Positions 23,614-33,000 of a DNA stretch of 64,000 nt are shown piece by piece. The notes beneath the pieces were generated by a model. It did not search any database. It had not been told where the DNA came from and worked only from the letters and a program-made list of their open reading frames with translations. A program made the translations under genes and the position numbers. The stretch spans positions 1-64,000 of IMG/VR virus record IMGVR_UViG_3300025886_000006; one strand, 5' to 3'. This DNA is from a virus. Position 1 is the first letter of the stretch; every line of letters begins with the position of its first letter.

Positions 23614-24370
23614 CTTTTGGCGTAAACAATTAGGTAAAGGGTGGGCTGATGAAGTCTACCCTTTATTGATTAAAGACGCTAATTATTTAGGTAGCGGTAT
23701 GACATATGCTGATTACTTGATATCAAATATAGAAGCAGATAATAGCAATAACATTACTATGTCTGAACCTTCTATGGGTGTTATCTTTAAGGCTTTTCGT
23801 CTAACTCCTTATGGTAGTTTAAAAGTACTTGTCTTTGGACAAGATCCAGACCACAATGGTTTGGCGAATGGACTTGCATTTGGTAATATAGAAAACGATC
23901 CTAAAGATCCAGACTATATACCAACTGCAGTTAGTTCGAATCTTAGAAAAATAGAAGAAGTGGTTGTGGATATGTATAATGATGGAGACGATGATGCATT
24001 TATTCCTTTCGACTATACTTTGGAGTCGTGGGCTAAGCAAGGGGTTTTACTTCTTAATGCTGCTTTAACTATAGTAGGAAGTCAACCTAACAGTAGAGCA
24101 GATTTATGGAAACCTTTTACTGATGCAATTGTAAAGACTATTCATGATTACGATACTGGTGTAGTTATTATGTTATGGGGAAAAAGAGCTAATGCTTATG
24201 CAGATAAGTTTGGCATTATAACTCCTCATCATGTACTTACTTCAGAGCATCCTGCCCAAGCCCACAGGCAGAATAGAAAGTGGCTATGTAGTAATTTTCA
24301 AGAAGGTAATAACCTTTTATTATCAATGAATAGAGAGACCGTGCAATGGGCAATGGTATCTCTAAAATAA
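23588..24370 (+). CDS. Family 1 uracil-DNA glycosylase with altered active-site motif
   Basis: The 260-residue protein aligns over its length with UNG: a Gly-Gln-Asp86-Pro water-activating loop, Leu-Leu-Leu-Asn for base recognition, a Leu-Trp-Gly strand, and a His-His-Val-Leu..His-Pro leucine-loop region. Two differences are clear. The Tyr of the GQDPYH motif is Asp88, and the HPSPLS loop is His-Pro-Ala-Gln-Ala-His. The Tyr normally excludes thymine, so substrate choice may differ. An acidic insert (Asp-Gly-Asp-Asp-Asp) lies near residue 135. UDGs are common in crAss-like phages. Confidence 0.85.
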   Translation: MKRIKTDLNFWRKQLGKGWADEVYPLLIKDANYLGSGMTYADYLISNIEADNSNNITMSEPSMGVIFKAFRLTPYGSLKVLVFGQDPDHNGLANGLAFGNIENDPKDPDYIPTAVSSNLRKIEEVVVDMYNDGDDDAFIPFDYTLESWAKQGVLLLNAALTIVGSQPNSRADLWKPFTDAIVKTIHDYDTGVVIMLWGKRANAYADKFGIITPHHVLTSEHPAQAHRQNRKWLCSNFQEGNNLLLSMNRETVQWAMVSLK

Positions 24371-24380
24371 TACACTAAAT

Positions 24381-25163
24381 ATGAGCAATACAGTAAGTAA
24401 AGCATCAATAACAGACGATGCGACAGCCCTAGAAGCAGGAGTAGTACATGAACAAGGAGAAAAGGAAGTAGATTTTAGAATTTCAGAAGCTGATATAAAT
24501 GAGCTATCATTAGATCAAATTAGTGAAAGACTTACTACTATTCCTATGGTAGAAAAAGTAGGAGTTCCTGTCTTTAACTTTCATAAAATTCCTGAAGTTT
24601 TGTTGGCTAATAGGATTCCGTTTATCAAGACATACAATAGAGAAATGTTTAATGTAATTCTTCCTTATGTGGAGACATATGCTAAGCGCCTATACTCTGA
24701 TAATATAGTAAATAAAGGCATTGTGAAAGTGTTTTCAGGTATTGGGTTAGATTACCCTAAAGAACACTCACAAGAAGTCTTTGATCAGACTAAAGATTTT
24801 CTTGGGCTGTATAAAATCGCAAATGCTGAAGGACTCGACAAAGGTCAAGAAGACTATCTAAATAAATTCATCTCTGCTCTAAACAAAGAACAAGAAGAAG
24901 GAAGTCCTTTAGGCCAGCTAATCCAAAACCTTTTACCTACTAGTACAGGAATTGATGACTGGTCTGCTATGAAAGATTCTGCGAATGAATTAATGGATAT
25001 GGTCATTTCTACTATGCAATTTGTTGTGCCAAAAATTAAAGAGGAAGGAAGTAATCTTACCATGAATTACGATGATCCTGCTCTTACTGTAGGCATGTTT
25101 ATCTCTAATAGTAAACGTAAGTTTGCTTACTATGTAGTTGATCATGAAGCAAAGGGCCAATAA
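24381..25163 (+). CDS. Hypothetical protein ending a transcription unit
   Basis: A 260-residue acidic, mostly helical protein of unknown function. The first 50 residues look disordered and Glu-rich. The last gene before a strong terminator (25194-25231), it closes the operon that includes the exonuclease and UDG. No signal peptide or membrane helix is seen. Confidence 0.75.
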   Translation: MSNTVSKASITDDATALEAGVVHEQGEKEVDFRISEADINELSLDQISERLTTIPMVEKVGVPVFNFHKIPEVLLANRIPFIKTYNREMFNVILPYVETYAKRLYSDNIVNKGIVKVFSGIGLDYPKEHSQEVFDQTKDFLGLYKIANAEGLDKGQEDYLNKFISALNKEQEEGSPLGQLIQNLLPTSTGIDDWSAMKDSANELMDMVISTMQFVVPKIKEEGSNLTMNYDDPALTVGMFISNSKRKFAYYVVDHEAKGQ

Positions 25164-25193
25164 GTGGTGGAACCATCACAAGATTGAAATAAA

Positions 25194-25231
25194 AAGAATA
25201 GTTCTCGATATGGGAGCTATTCTTCTTTTTT
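25194..25231 (+). terminator. Intrinsic terminator
   Basis: AAGAATAG (25194-25201) pairs with CTATTCTT (25217-25224), continued inward by TTCTC/GGGAG around a five-base loop, and is followed by six Ts. It separates the UDG operon from the second AAA/VWA operon. Confidence 0.9.
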
Positions 25232-25270
25232 ATATACTGAGTTTATTAATACACTTTATTTTCTTTTACG

Positions 25271-25495
25271 ATGGCTGATGTAAAATTATACAAGAATTCT
25301 GAGGGAATAGATTGCTATAAACTCAAACATCCTGATTTCGGTATTGTCTATTTCCAACAAAGATTTATGACAAGGAGACAGCAGGAGATGCTAATACAGC
25401 TTGCTAAAGTACAGAAAGCTGTAAATGAAGAGCCTGACGATCAACAGTTAGGTAAAATAATCAGAAACTTAATTAACAATAATGAACAAAAATAA
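25271..25495 (+). CDS. Small hypothetical protein heading the second AAA/VWA operon
   Basis: A 74-residue protein of unknown function. The N-terminal half is beta-rich and the C-terminal half helical. It is the first gene after the terminator and overlaps the following AAA+ gene by 14 nt, suggesting that it belongs to the same complex or regulates it. The AT-rich spacer before it should hold a promoter, but no consensus match is clear. Confidence 0.7.
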   Translation: MADVKLYKNSEGIDCYKLKHPDFGIVYFQQRFMTRRQQEMLIQLAKVQKAVNEEPDDQQLGKIIRNLINNNEQK

Positions 25496-26903
25496 CTTAA
25501 TTGAGAAAGAAAACCAGATAAAGCTCCTTTTTGGAAATTCTTATGAAATTGGAGGGCTCGCTATTTCTATTTCTAAAAATGTCAAAGGACCTGGGGGCAT
25601 TTCTAGTAATGTTTCAAGCGCAGCTAGATTTGTAAGATCTTTTTTGAAAGATTTTACTGGAGATGATATCTCTCATTCTAGTATTGAGGATAGACTGGAT
25701 AAGCATCCTTCTTTGACTCAGAGCATACGACATTTTTCTAGCGCAGGAAGAACTTTTGTTTCTATGTCTTCTTATATAGATTCTTGTAGACTATGTCTAG
25801 ATAGACGTCCTTACAGCACAACAGAGAAATGGGTTAATTCTCTTATGAATGAGCTAGCAATGATTGTTAATCTTGACAGTACTGCAATAACTTGGAACGG
25901 TGGTTCATTAAAAGAAACTGCTAGAGAGTCTTTAGTGAATACGCTAATAGATAAAACGTCTGGAGCTACAGAAGGGAAAGAAACTATTTCAGAAGTAGTT
26001 GATTTTCCTAAATTGGAGAAACTTAGAGAAACGTATCACAAAGCTCACAAGAGCGATACGAAAGAACTAAGTGGATTATTCATTCCTAGTGAGTCAAAAG
26101 ATTTTCATATTGACCCAGACACGTCAAATATACTAAGTTACTTAGTATGTGAAGCGCTTGAAGAAGGTAAGCCTAGCAATGTTATGCTTACAGGACCTCA
26201 AGGTTGTGGTAAAACTGAGCTTGCTATGCAGTTTGCAGCAAGGATGGGTCTACCCCTTTTGAAAATGAATTGCTCAATGGTACGAGAGCCTAGAGATTGG
26301 TTTGGTTATAAAACAGTGGAAGATGGTGAAATCAAATGGGTGAAAGCTCAATTTGCAGAAGCCGTCAGCAAAGGAGACGTTGTCATCCTTCTTGACGAAA
26401 TTAACAGAACGTCACCCCCTGTACTGAACTCTCTCTTCCCCCTGTTAGATGATACTGGATTTTCATTTATTGAAGAAACTAAAGACACTCTTGAAAGAGC
26501 GCCTAGAACTTTCTTCTTTGCTACTGCCAACATTGGTAAGCAGTTTAGTGGAACATTTGGTAATCTTGATGATGCATTGAATGACAGATTCTCTGTTAGA
26601 CTTGAAGTCGACTTTCTCTCTGAAACAGAAGAAGTTAAGGTCGTTGGAAAACGAACTGGACTAGCTAGTGCTGACAGTAAGAAGCTAGTACGTGTCGCTA
26701 AGAAAGTTCGAGAAGCTGCCGCTAAAGGCACCATTAAGAATTTCATCAGTACAAGGACCGTAATCAAAACAGCTGCCTTATATAAGTCTATGGGGACTAG
26801 TTGCTTTGAATACACTCTGTTACCTCTTTTCGATAAGAAAGGTGGAGCTGAGTCTGACAGGACTCAAGTTAAGCAGATCATCCAAAGTCAATTTCCATCC
26901 TGA
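25482..26903 (+). CDS. MoxR/CobS-type AAA+ ATPase (pair 2)
   Basis: This 473-residue protein has an unassigned N-terminal region (1-200) and a C-terminal AAA+ domain. The Walker A is Gly238-Pro-Gln-Gly-Cys-Gly-Lys244-Thr, the Walker B is Leu-Leu-Asp-Glu, and the Ala-Thr-Ala-Asn sensor 1 and Asp-Arg-Phe arginine-finger region are present. The motifs are closer to canonical than in the first pair. It overlaps the VWA gene by 1 nt (TGATG). CobS/CbbQ/MoxR proteins of this kind drive conformational change with a VWA partner. Confidence 0.88.
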   Translation: MNKNNLIEKENQIKLLFGNSYEIGGLAISISKNVKGPGGISSNVSSAARFVRSFLKDFTGDDISHSSIEDRLDKHPSLTQSIRHFSSAGRTFVSMSSYIDSCRLCLDRRPYSTTEKWVNSLMNELAMIVNLDSTAITWNGGSLKETARESLVNTLIDKTSGATEGKETISEVVDFPKLEKLRETYHKAHKSDTKELSGLFIPSESKDFHIDPDTSNILSYLVCEALEEGKPSNVMLTGPQGCGKTELAMQFAARMGLPLLKMNCSMVREPRDWFGYKTVEDGEIKWVKAQFAEAVSKGDVVILLDEINRTSPPVLNSLFPLLDDTGFSFIEETKDTLERAPRTFFFATANIGKQFSGTFGNLDDALNDRFSVRLEVDFLSETEEVKVVGKRTGLASADSKKLVRVAKKVREAAAKGTIKNFISTRTVIKTAALYKSMGTSCFEYTLLPLFDKKGGAESDRTQVKQIIQSQFPS

Positions 26904-29281
26904 TGAGAAAGAATTGGTGGGATAAGTACGCTATAGAAGAAGATGAAGAATTTAATGATGACGTTATAGGAAAGGACAAGGAAGCTAAGAAAAGTGATGT
27001 TGAATCCAACAGCCATCTTAGTCACTTGGACGATGACGATGACGATCATTATAAGTCTTCATATAGAAGCTCTAGTCGATATAGATCCTCGTATTCGAGA
27101 TCTTCTGGATATGGTAGGGGGCTAGTCTCCTACAAATCTAAGAAAAAGACTAATAAATGGTCTGGTAGTAGTTTTTGGTATGGAGAGGGCGGTTCGTCCT
27201 CTTCGTACTATTCTTATAGCAGTGTCAAAGATAAAGGAGATTCTAAAGATGTTCTTAAAAATGTTGACAATACTATAGCTACTATGAAGAGCATCGTTAA
27301 AGACATGTCTAGGATGCTAAGTACTTATGACGGTAGTCTGCAACTCAAGATTGTAGATCACAAGATTAATGACTTTGTGCCTTATCATGTTACATCTGAC
27401 GATGGCTCTTACGTACCTGTAGATCCTGAAAGAATGCATAAAAATTCTTCAGGATTTTCAGATTTATCATATGTACAAGAATTAGATTTTTACATTGGGC
27501 AAGTTTTATTGTCTGGTGGAATAAAGAAATTCTTGGAACAAGAGGATTCTAGTATTCTAGAATTTATGGTAAAGACACAAGAAACTCCAGCACAAGGACG
27601 TTCAGTTCGTGATGTAGGAATTTTAAACCTTATGTCAGCTAAGGCTGCTAACTTTACTAAGCAGTATTTGAAAGAGGAGTATCCTGGATTCTTAAACTAC
27701 TTAGAGTACAGACAGTCTTTGATTTTTTCAGAAGAATTAGTTCAGATGTTATCTACTGAGCTTTATAATTCTGGTCAGACAGGTTCAGACTTTAATAAAG
27801 AACAACAAGCATTTTTGTTTACTACTTTATTAGCTGCAGAGATACACTCTATGAGGTCTGGTCTAGATTTAGAGATAGGTTCTGCGACTATGCTGAATTC
27901 TAGACTTGGCGAAAGTAACCTATCTTACTCAGATCTTATGAACGAAGCTCGAGATATTCTAAGCGAAGGTGGTCCAAAAATGACTCAGAATCTTTCTGAC
28001 TTTATGGACATTCATTGGCCTGAGAGTAAAGACCAGATGAATCAACAAGCTCAAGCTAAATGTAATGCAGATGTATCTAACGATTCTGATGGTCAGTCTA
28101 ACCTTCCTATTAAAGGAGATGAAACCTTATCTGAAAAGATAGTTGGAGAAGGAGAAGGGCAAGAAAGTGAACTTGGAGACAAGGTTCCTGAAGCTACTAC
28201 TTCTATAATGTCTGATTTGATGAAGGGAGTTCCTATTGAAGAAGTTATGAGTAAAAAGTATCACTTAACTGTTTCTGGGAATATTAAACCTTATTTCTTT
28301 GAGTCTTGTGAAGCATTAGAACGTGGATTACCCATGACTGGAGTTAAGGTTGATACAAGCCATTATTGTCTTAGATATGGCAAAAGACTTAATAGTATTC
28401 ATGATGGAACTTTACATTATTCTGAGATAGTTAGTACAGAAAAGAGCTTAATTTCTCAATTAGAAGATGAGCTAGATTTTTCTAGGGATAAAAACAGATT
28501 TGTTGATGTCCATGGAATGAGATCTGGTGACTTGGACGAAGGGAGTTTTCATAAGTTAATTTCTGGAACTAACGAAGATACCATCTTTTCTCAGAGGGAA
28601 CTTTTTGAAGTTCCTAATGTGGAGTTTTCTATTATTGTAGACCAGTCTGGTAGTATGTGTGGAGAAGGAGAAGAATTAGCTCGTAAAGTCGCAGTGTGTA
28701 TGGCTGAGGCTGTGTTAGCTAATTCAGGTGTTGAACTTAATGTGTTTGGCTTTACTGCTGATCATATTAGTGAAATACGTAAGCCTGAATTTAGTGATTG
28801 GGATAACATGGACGATTACAAGACTTCTTCTGAGACTTGGAAAATTTTCTCTAGCACTACTGATCCTGAAGTTAAGAAAAATCTTCTTGGAAACATTTGT
28901 GCTCTTGGAGGTAATTATGATTCTTATTCTATTAAAGGTGTGGGCGAATACTTAAAGTATTTACATCCTACTGAAGCTAGGAGAAGAATAGTACTAGTTA
29001 TTTCTGATGGTTATCCATGTGAGTCTCAGTTAGAAGGTAGAAGTTCCTTACATCAAGTAGGAGACAAGGTTAATTACTTGAGAGATGATTTAGGTTTTGA
29101 CGTCTATGGTATTTGCATATTTGGTGGATGGGGAGACGATGCTGGTGAAACGATGTATGGCAAAGGAAACTTTGTGACATTAGATTATAAGCAGTCTAGT
29201 TCTCAAAAATTAGGTATGGTACTGTCTAAAATAGTCAGTAAGATTATAGAAGACGAATCTAAGTACGCTGATTTGAATTAG
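26903..29281 (+). CDS. CobT-like VWA protein with low-complexity N-terminus (pair 2)
   Basis: This 792-residue protein has a C-terminal VWA domain (about 570-785). Its MIDAS is Asp580-Gln-Ser-Gly-Ser, its Gly-Gly-Asn-Tyr-Asp segment is typical of CobT where other VWAs have Thr, and Val-Ile-Ser-Asp-Gly follows. Residues about 30-115 are an Asp run followed by Ser/Tyr/Arg/Gly-rich low-complexity sequence of prion-like type. The middle is helical with an acidic linker near 390-440. It ends the operon at a terminator. Confidence 0.85.
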   Translation: MRKNWWDKYAIEEDEEFNDDVIGKDKEAKKSDVESNSHLSHLDDDDDDHYKSSYRSSSRYRSSYSRSSGYGRGLVSYKSKKKTNKWSGSSFWYGEGGSSSSYYSYSSVKDKGDSKDVLKNVDNTIATMKSIVKDMSRMLSTYDGSLQLKIVDHKINDFVPYHVTSDDGSYVPVDPERMHKNSSGFSDLSYVQELDFYIGQVLLSGGIKKFLEQEDSSILEFMVKTQETPAQGRSVRDVGILNLMSAKAANFTKQYLKEEYPGFLNYLEYRQSLIFSEELVQMLSTELYNSGQTGSDFNKEQQAFLFTTLLAAEIHSMRSGLDLEIGSATMLNSRLGESNLSYSDLMNEARDILSEGGPKMTQNLSDFMDIHWPESKDQMNQQAQAKCNADVSNDSDGQSNLPIKGDETLSEKIVGEGEGQESELGDKVPEATTSIMSDLMKGVPIEEVMSKKYHLTVSGNIKPYFFESCEALERGLPMTGVKVDTSHYCLRYGKRLNSIHDGTLHYSEIVSTEKSLISQLEDELDFSRDKNRFVDVHGMRSGDLDEGSFHKLISGTNEDTIFSQRELFEVPNVEFSIIVDQSGSMCGEGEELARKVAVCMAEAVLANSGVELNVFGFTADHISEIRKPEFSDWDNMDDYKTSSETWKIFSSTTDPEVKKNLLGNICALGGNYDSYSIKGVGEYLKYLHPTEARRRIVLVISDGYPCESQLEGRSSLHQVGDKVNYLRDDLGFDVYGICIFGGWGDDAGETMYGKGNFVTLDYKQSSSQKLGMVLSKIVSKIIEDESKYADLN

Positions 29282-29287
29282 TAATGT

Positions 29288-29315
29288 GGGAGGGAGGAAA
29301 CTCTCTCCCTTTTTT
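29288..29315 (+). terminator. Intrinsic terminator with GAAA tetraloop
   Basis: GGGAGGGAG (29288-29296) pairs with CTCTCTCCC (29301-29309; one G-U) around GAAA and is followed by six Ts. It lies directly after the VWA gene and before the ATG at 29325. Confidence 0.92.
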
Positions 29316-29324
29316 ATTTTCACT

Positions 29325-30008
29325 ATGAAAGAATTAAAAGAAAAAGAAGAAGGATATAGTGTATCTGATACACTAGGATTATTTAACTCTGCATTTAGAT
29401 TTATGGTAAATGTAGGCTCAACTCCAGAAGGATTAGAAGTAATAATGGGCAGTAACCTTGCTCATAAAGCTGCTAGGCAGTTGTATTATACTATTCCTGA
29501 ATATGAAGTATCTGTTATGGATGCTTCGAGTCTAAAAAAACATAATAAGATTTTTAAAAAAGATATCACTTCTGATGTCATTTTGAAAAAAGGCAGCTTT
29601 TCTCTAATAACTTACAAAGGGGGCCTTAGTACGGATGATATGGGAGGAGAAGATTTTTTAAAAGATAAATTTGGAGTAACTGACCAATCAATAGTTAAAG
29701 TTTCTTTAGATGCTGAGTACCATAATGGAGGCTTATTTGGAAAATACTCTAACTGTTTCTGGGAATTTAATGCTGCTATTGATTTAGTTAATTTGTCTGA
29801 TGATCTAAAAGTCTGTGAGGAAAAATCTCTTACTCGTTTATCAGGCCAATTTGATGCAGAAGCTTATAGAGAATTACATTACTCTATGAATATTGGACTG
29901 CATGAAGACTACAAAGCAGATTTAATCTGTGGTAGAGATAGACTCATACGATTCTACAAAGAATCTGAAAGGAGAAAAGTAGATAGTATGTTGAATATGA
30001 AGAATTAG
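29325..30008 (+). CDS. Hypothetical protein, last rightward gene
   Basis: The ATG at 29325 is used, because the frame upstream runs through a terminator. The 227-residue protein looks soluble and mixed alpha/beta, and I recognise no family. Its TAG stop (30006-30008) overlaps the TAA stop of the leftward giant gene, so the two arms converge without any spacer. It stands between a terminator and the convergence point, suggesting separate expression. Confidence 0.7.
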   Translation: MKELKEKEEGYSVSDTLGLFNSAFRFMVNVGSTPEGLEVIMGSNLAHKAARQLYYTIPEYEVSVMDASSLKKHNKIFKKDITSDVILKKGSFSLITYKGGLSTDDMGGEDFLKDKFGVTDQSIVKVSLDAEYHNGGLFGKYSNCFWEFNAAIDLVNLSDDLKVCEEKSLTRLSGQFDAEAYRELHYSMNIGLHEDYKADLICGRDRLIRFYKESERRKVDSMLNMKN

Positions 30009-33000
30009 TCTTCTTCCATCCAATAAGGGATTTGTCTTATACCAGGTCCAAAGGAGAGAACTTCTTCTAATGGTGTGGCATCTTCCATTAGTTGTTCATC
30101 CATAGTAATAACTCCAGCTGCTTGTTTGGATGTTTCTGCTAATGTACTCCATATATTTTCAAAAAGGCCTACAGCAGGTATAGGTGACCTTACTAGGTCA
30201 GTAAATGAAGCAGGGTTATGATAGAAAGATATTTCATCGTATGCCCTATTTAGATGCGTAAGCAGCTTGGCTTTGACGTATTTCTCTTCTGGAGAATCAT
30301 CATCGTCAGGCTGCACCATCGTAAGAACTCCTATAACAAAGGTTAAAGATATCCTTAGCTCTGAGATAGTGGCTTTGATGTTTTCGATATGCAGTTCTAC
30401 GAATTCGTCTTCAGACATCTCACTTGCTAATGAAGGATTCTTTTCAATAGCTTGCATATAAAGTTCTTTACCTCTTGCTTCAGCATTAGAGCCTAGTCCT
30501 GTGACTAGGTAAGCTAAGTTTCTAGGAATAGTTTTGAAAGTCAGTTGTTTCCACATAGAGCTGTAACGTCCTTTCTCCCAAGTTTTTAAATCTTGATTAT
30601 ATGTAAGACCTCCAAAACGTTCTTGAGCTGTCCTTGGAATCCAAGATCTAAAATGTCCTAAGATTTTACCAAATAAGAATAGCTTATATCTAGAAGTTTC
30701 TTGTCTGGAACTGAGTCCTAAAATTCGTTCTGCTAGAGCATGAGTCATAGCTCTCATCTCCATATAGGCCGTAGACTTTCTAGGCATTAGGTCTTCTATG
30801 GTCTTTCCCTCATTAAGCATGTCTATAATAGACTTGCCCTCGCCTTTTAGTTTTACTACTTGGCCGTTATCATTAATAGTATGAGATTGCATTAAAGACA
30901 GCTGAATAGTCGACTGTATTGCTTCATCTCCTTTGTGCTGACCTAAGAACCAATGATTGTTTTTTAAGTTACGTACTCCTCCTGTAGCTGATAAGTTTTT
31001 AATCCTATCTTCTAGGAACTGCTCTCCTACTATATCAAGGTGCTTAAGCGCCTCTCCTGCTACTTTCGAATTTGAAGTCAGCATACGAACAGAGTTAAAT
31101 AAATGCTTTTTATTGAAGAATCTACCTCTGGAACCTTGTATGAATAGATTCATTCCTCCCCCCATAAAGTTAGCAATAATCGACACAGTGTTGAACGACA
31201 ACGTATAGATACTAAACATTCTCATTCCTTGCGAGACAGCCCTGTCTACAGAGAATTCTTTATCTATTTCATCATATACGTAGTCCCCTGTTTTAGGGTC
31301 CACAACATATTTCCCATCTTTATCTTTACGACGAATTTTAGCTTTCTTAGAGAAAGTAAATTCTTTTCCTTTACGAGTTATTCCGTACAGTTCTGCATTC
31401 ACAAAATCATCAAATACCTCAAGGGTGTCTGCTGATGTAAGCTTCTTTAAGAAGGTATTACTTAAGCTCTTCATGACTGGGGCACCGTCAGACTTAGTCT
31501 GTATCTGCTTACTGTCAGCTAGAGTTCTACGTAACATTTTGACTGAGTTGTCAATGTTATTCATGTTCTCGTAGTTGTATGCCATACGTCCGTACATAGC
31601 CAGTACTTTACCTAAGTCATATGATTTACGTTCTGCTGTTTCTACTTGTCTAGTAGTATAGTCAGGTGAAGTAGATAAATCATAAGAATAAAACAACGGC
31701 ACAGTATGCTTAGGGTTTCCATCCACGTCTAAATGATTCTCTCCTGCTCTTGAATTATAAGTGATTTTGTCCATTACACTGTAGGACATGTTTGATCTGT
31801 TAATATCAGAGAAACTAGTACCTTCAAAGATGCTCTCTACTAAATTCTTTTCTATATTAGGAATAGAGTACTCACGCATATTGACTGGTAGGTCTTTGGT
31901 AAGCTCTTTCATTTTTCCAGTAAAGAACTTATAGAACTCTAGTGCTGGAGCATTCTCAGATAAATTGAGAGTATTGTATCCTTCTGAGCTCCATTCTTCC
32001 TTAGGACTTAAGAATCTGTTTTTCTTATTAAGTAGAGCTCTAGGATTAGATTTTCCTGCCAATACAGGCTTATGAGTTGCCTCGAATTCTGCTATTTTCT
32101 TATTCTGAATAGCAGTGTTGGCTTTAGTATCTGAGCTATACGTGTAGTTCTTGATGATTTTCTTGACTTCTTCGAACCTAGCTGTATAACTTGCTTCATC
32201 AAATACTGTATTATCAGCTACCCATGTATAGTTTTTACTAGCCAGAGCAGCATCTCTTTTAGTAAAGTATTCAGGATTCCAACGTCTGAGTAATCTACCT
32301 GTACGTCGTCCAGACTCTTTGTCAAGCAAGATATCAAACATATCTATGCCTGATAATCCTCGAGCTTTGGCCCATTCCTTAAGAGGCTTCATCTTGTCCT
32401 CTATTTCCACCATTAAATTTTCTGTACGAAACTTAGTGTCCTCTTTGGACTTTCTAATAAGCTTGTACAATATCTGCATCATTTTGTTCTGCATCTGAGA
32501 GAGCTGTCCAAAGTTCTTTTGCCAGAATCCCATCTCTTTATATTCGAAGAGTTCAGCTTCGCTACTGCTCTCGACTTGGTTTTCTGAAGCAAGAGTAACT
32601 GCCACTTTCTTTCTGAGTCCTTCTAGTTTATTAGAAAGGTTAAGTGCTTCTTTTTGCACTACGTCAATGTCTTTAAGATCTTTCTCAGATAACAATTTAG
32701 CACTCTCATCAAATGCAAGATTCTGAAGTGATTGGTAGAACTTAACTAAATCTTGTGATTCTTGAATTTCTTCAACTGTTGAGTTGATATTATCTAAACT
32801 GAAATCTGAATCTAATAAATCTTTTACTCTCTTTAAGTCTGCTTTAGCTTGGTCAAGCAAATCAGCTAGAGATTTTTTGTTTCTAATAGTTCTAATAGAT
32901 TTGGCAATCTGTTTGATTCTTTCATTTCTACTAGAGACATCATCAGAGTCTTTGTTCTTAGAGATACTATCTTGAATAGTCTGGAGCTCTTCTAGTAAAT

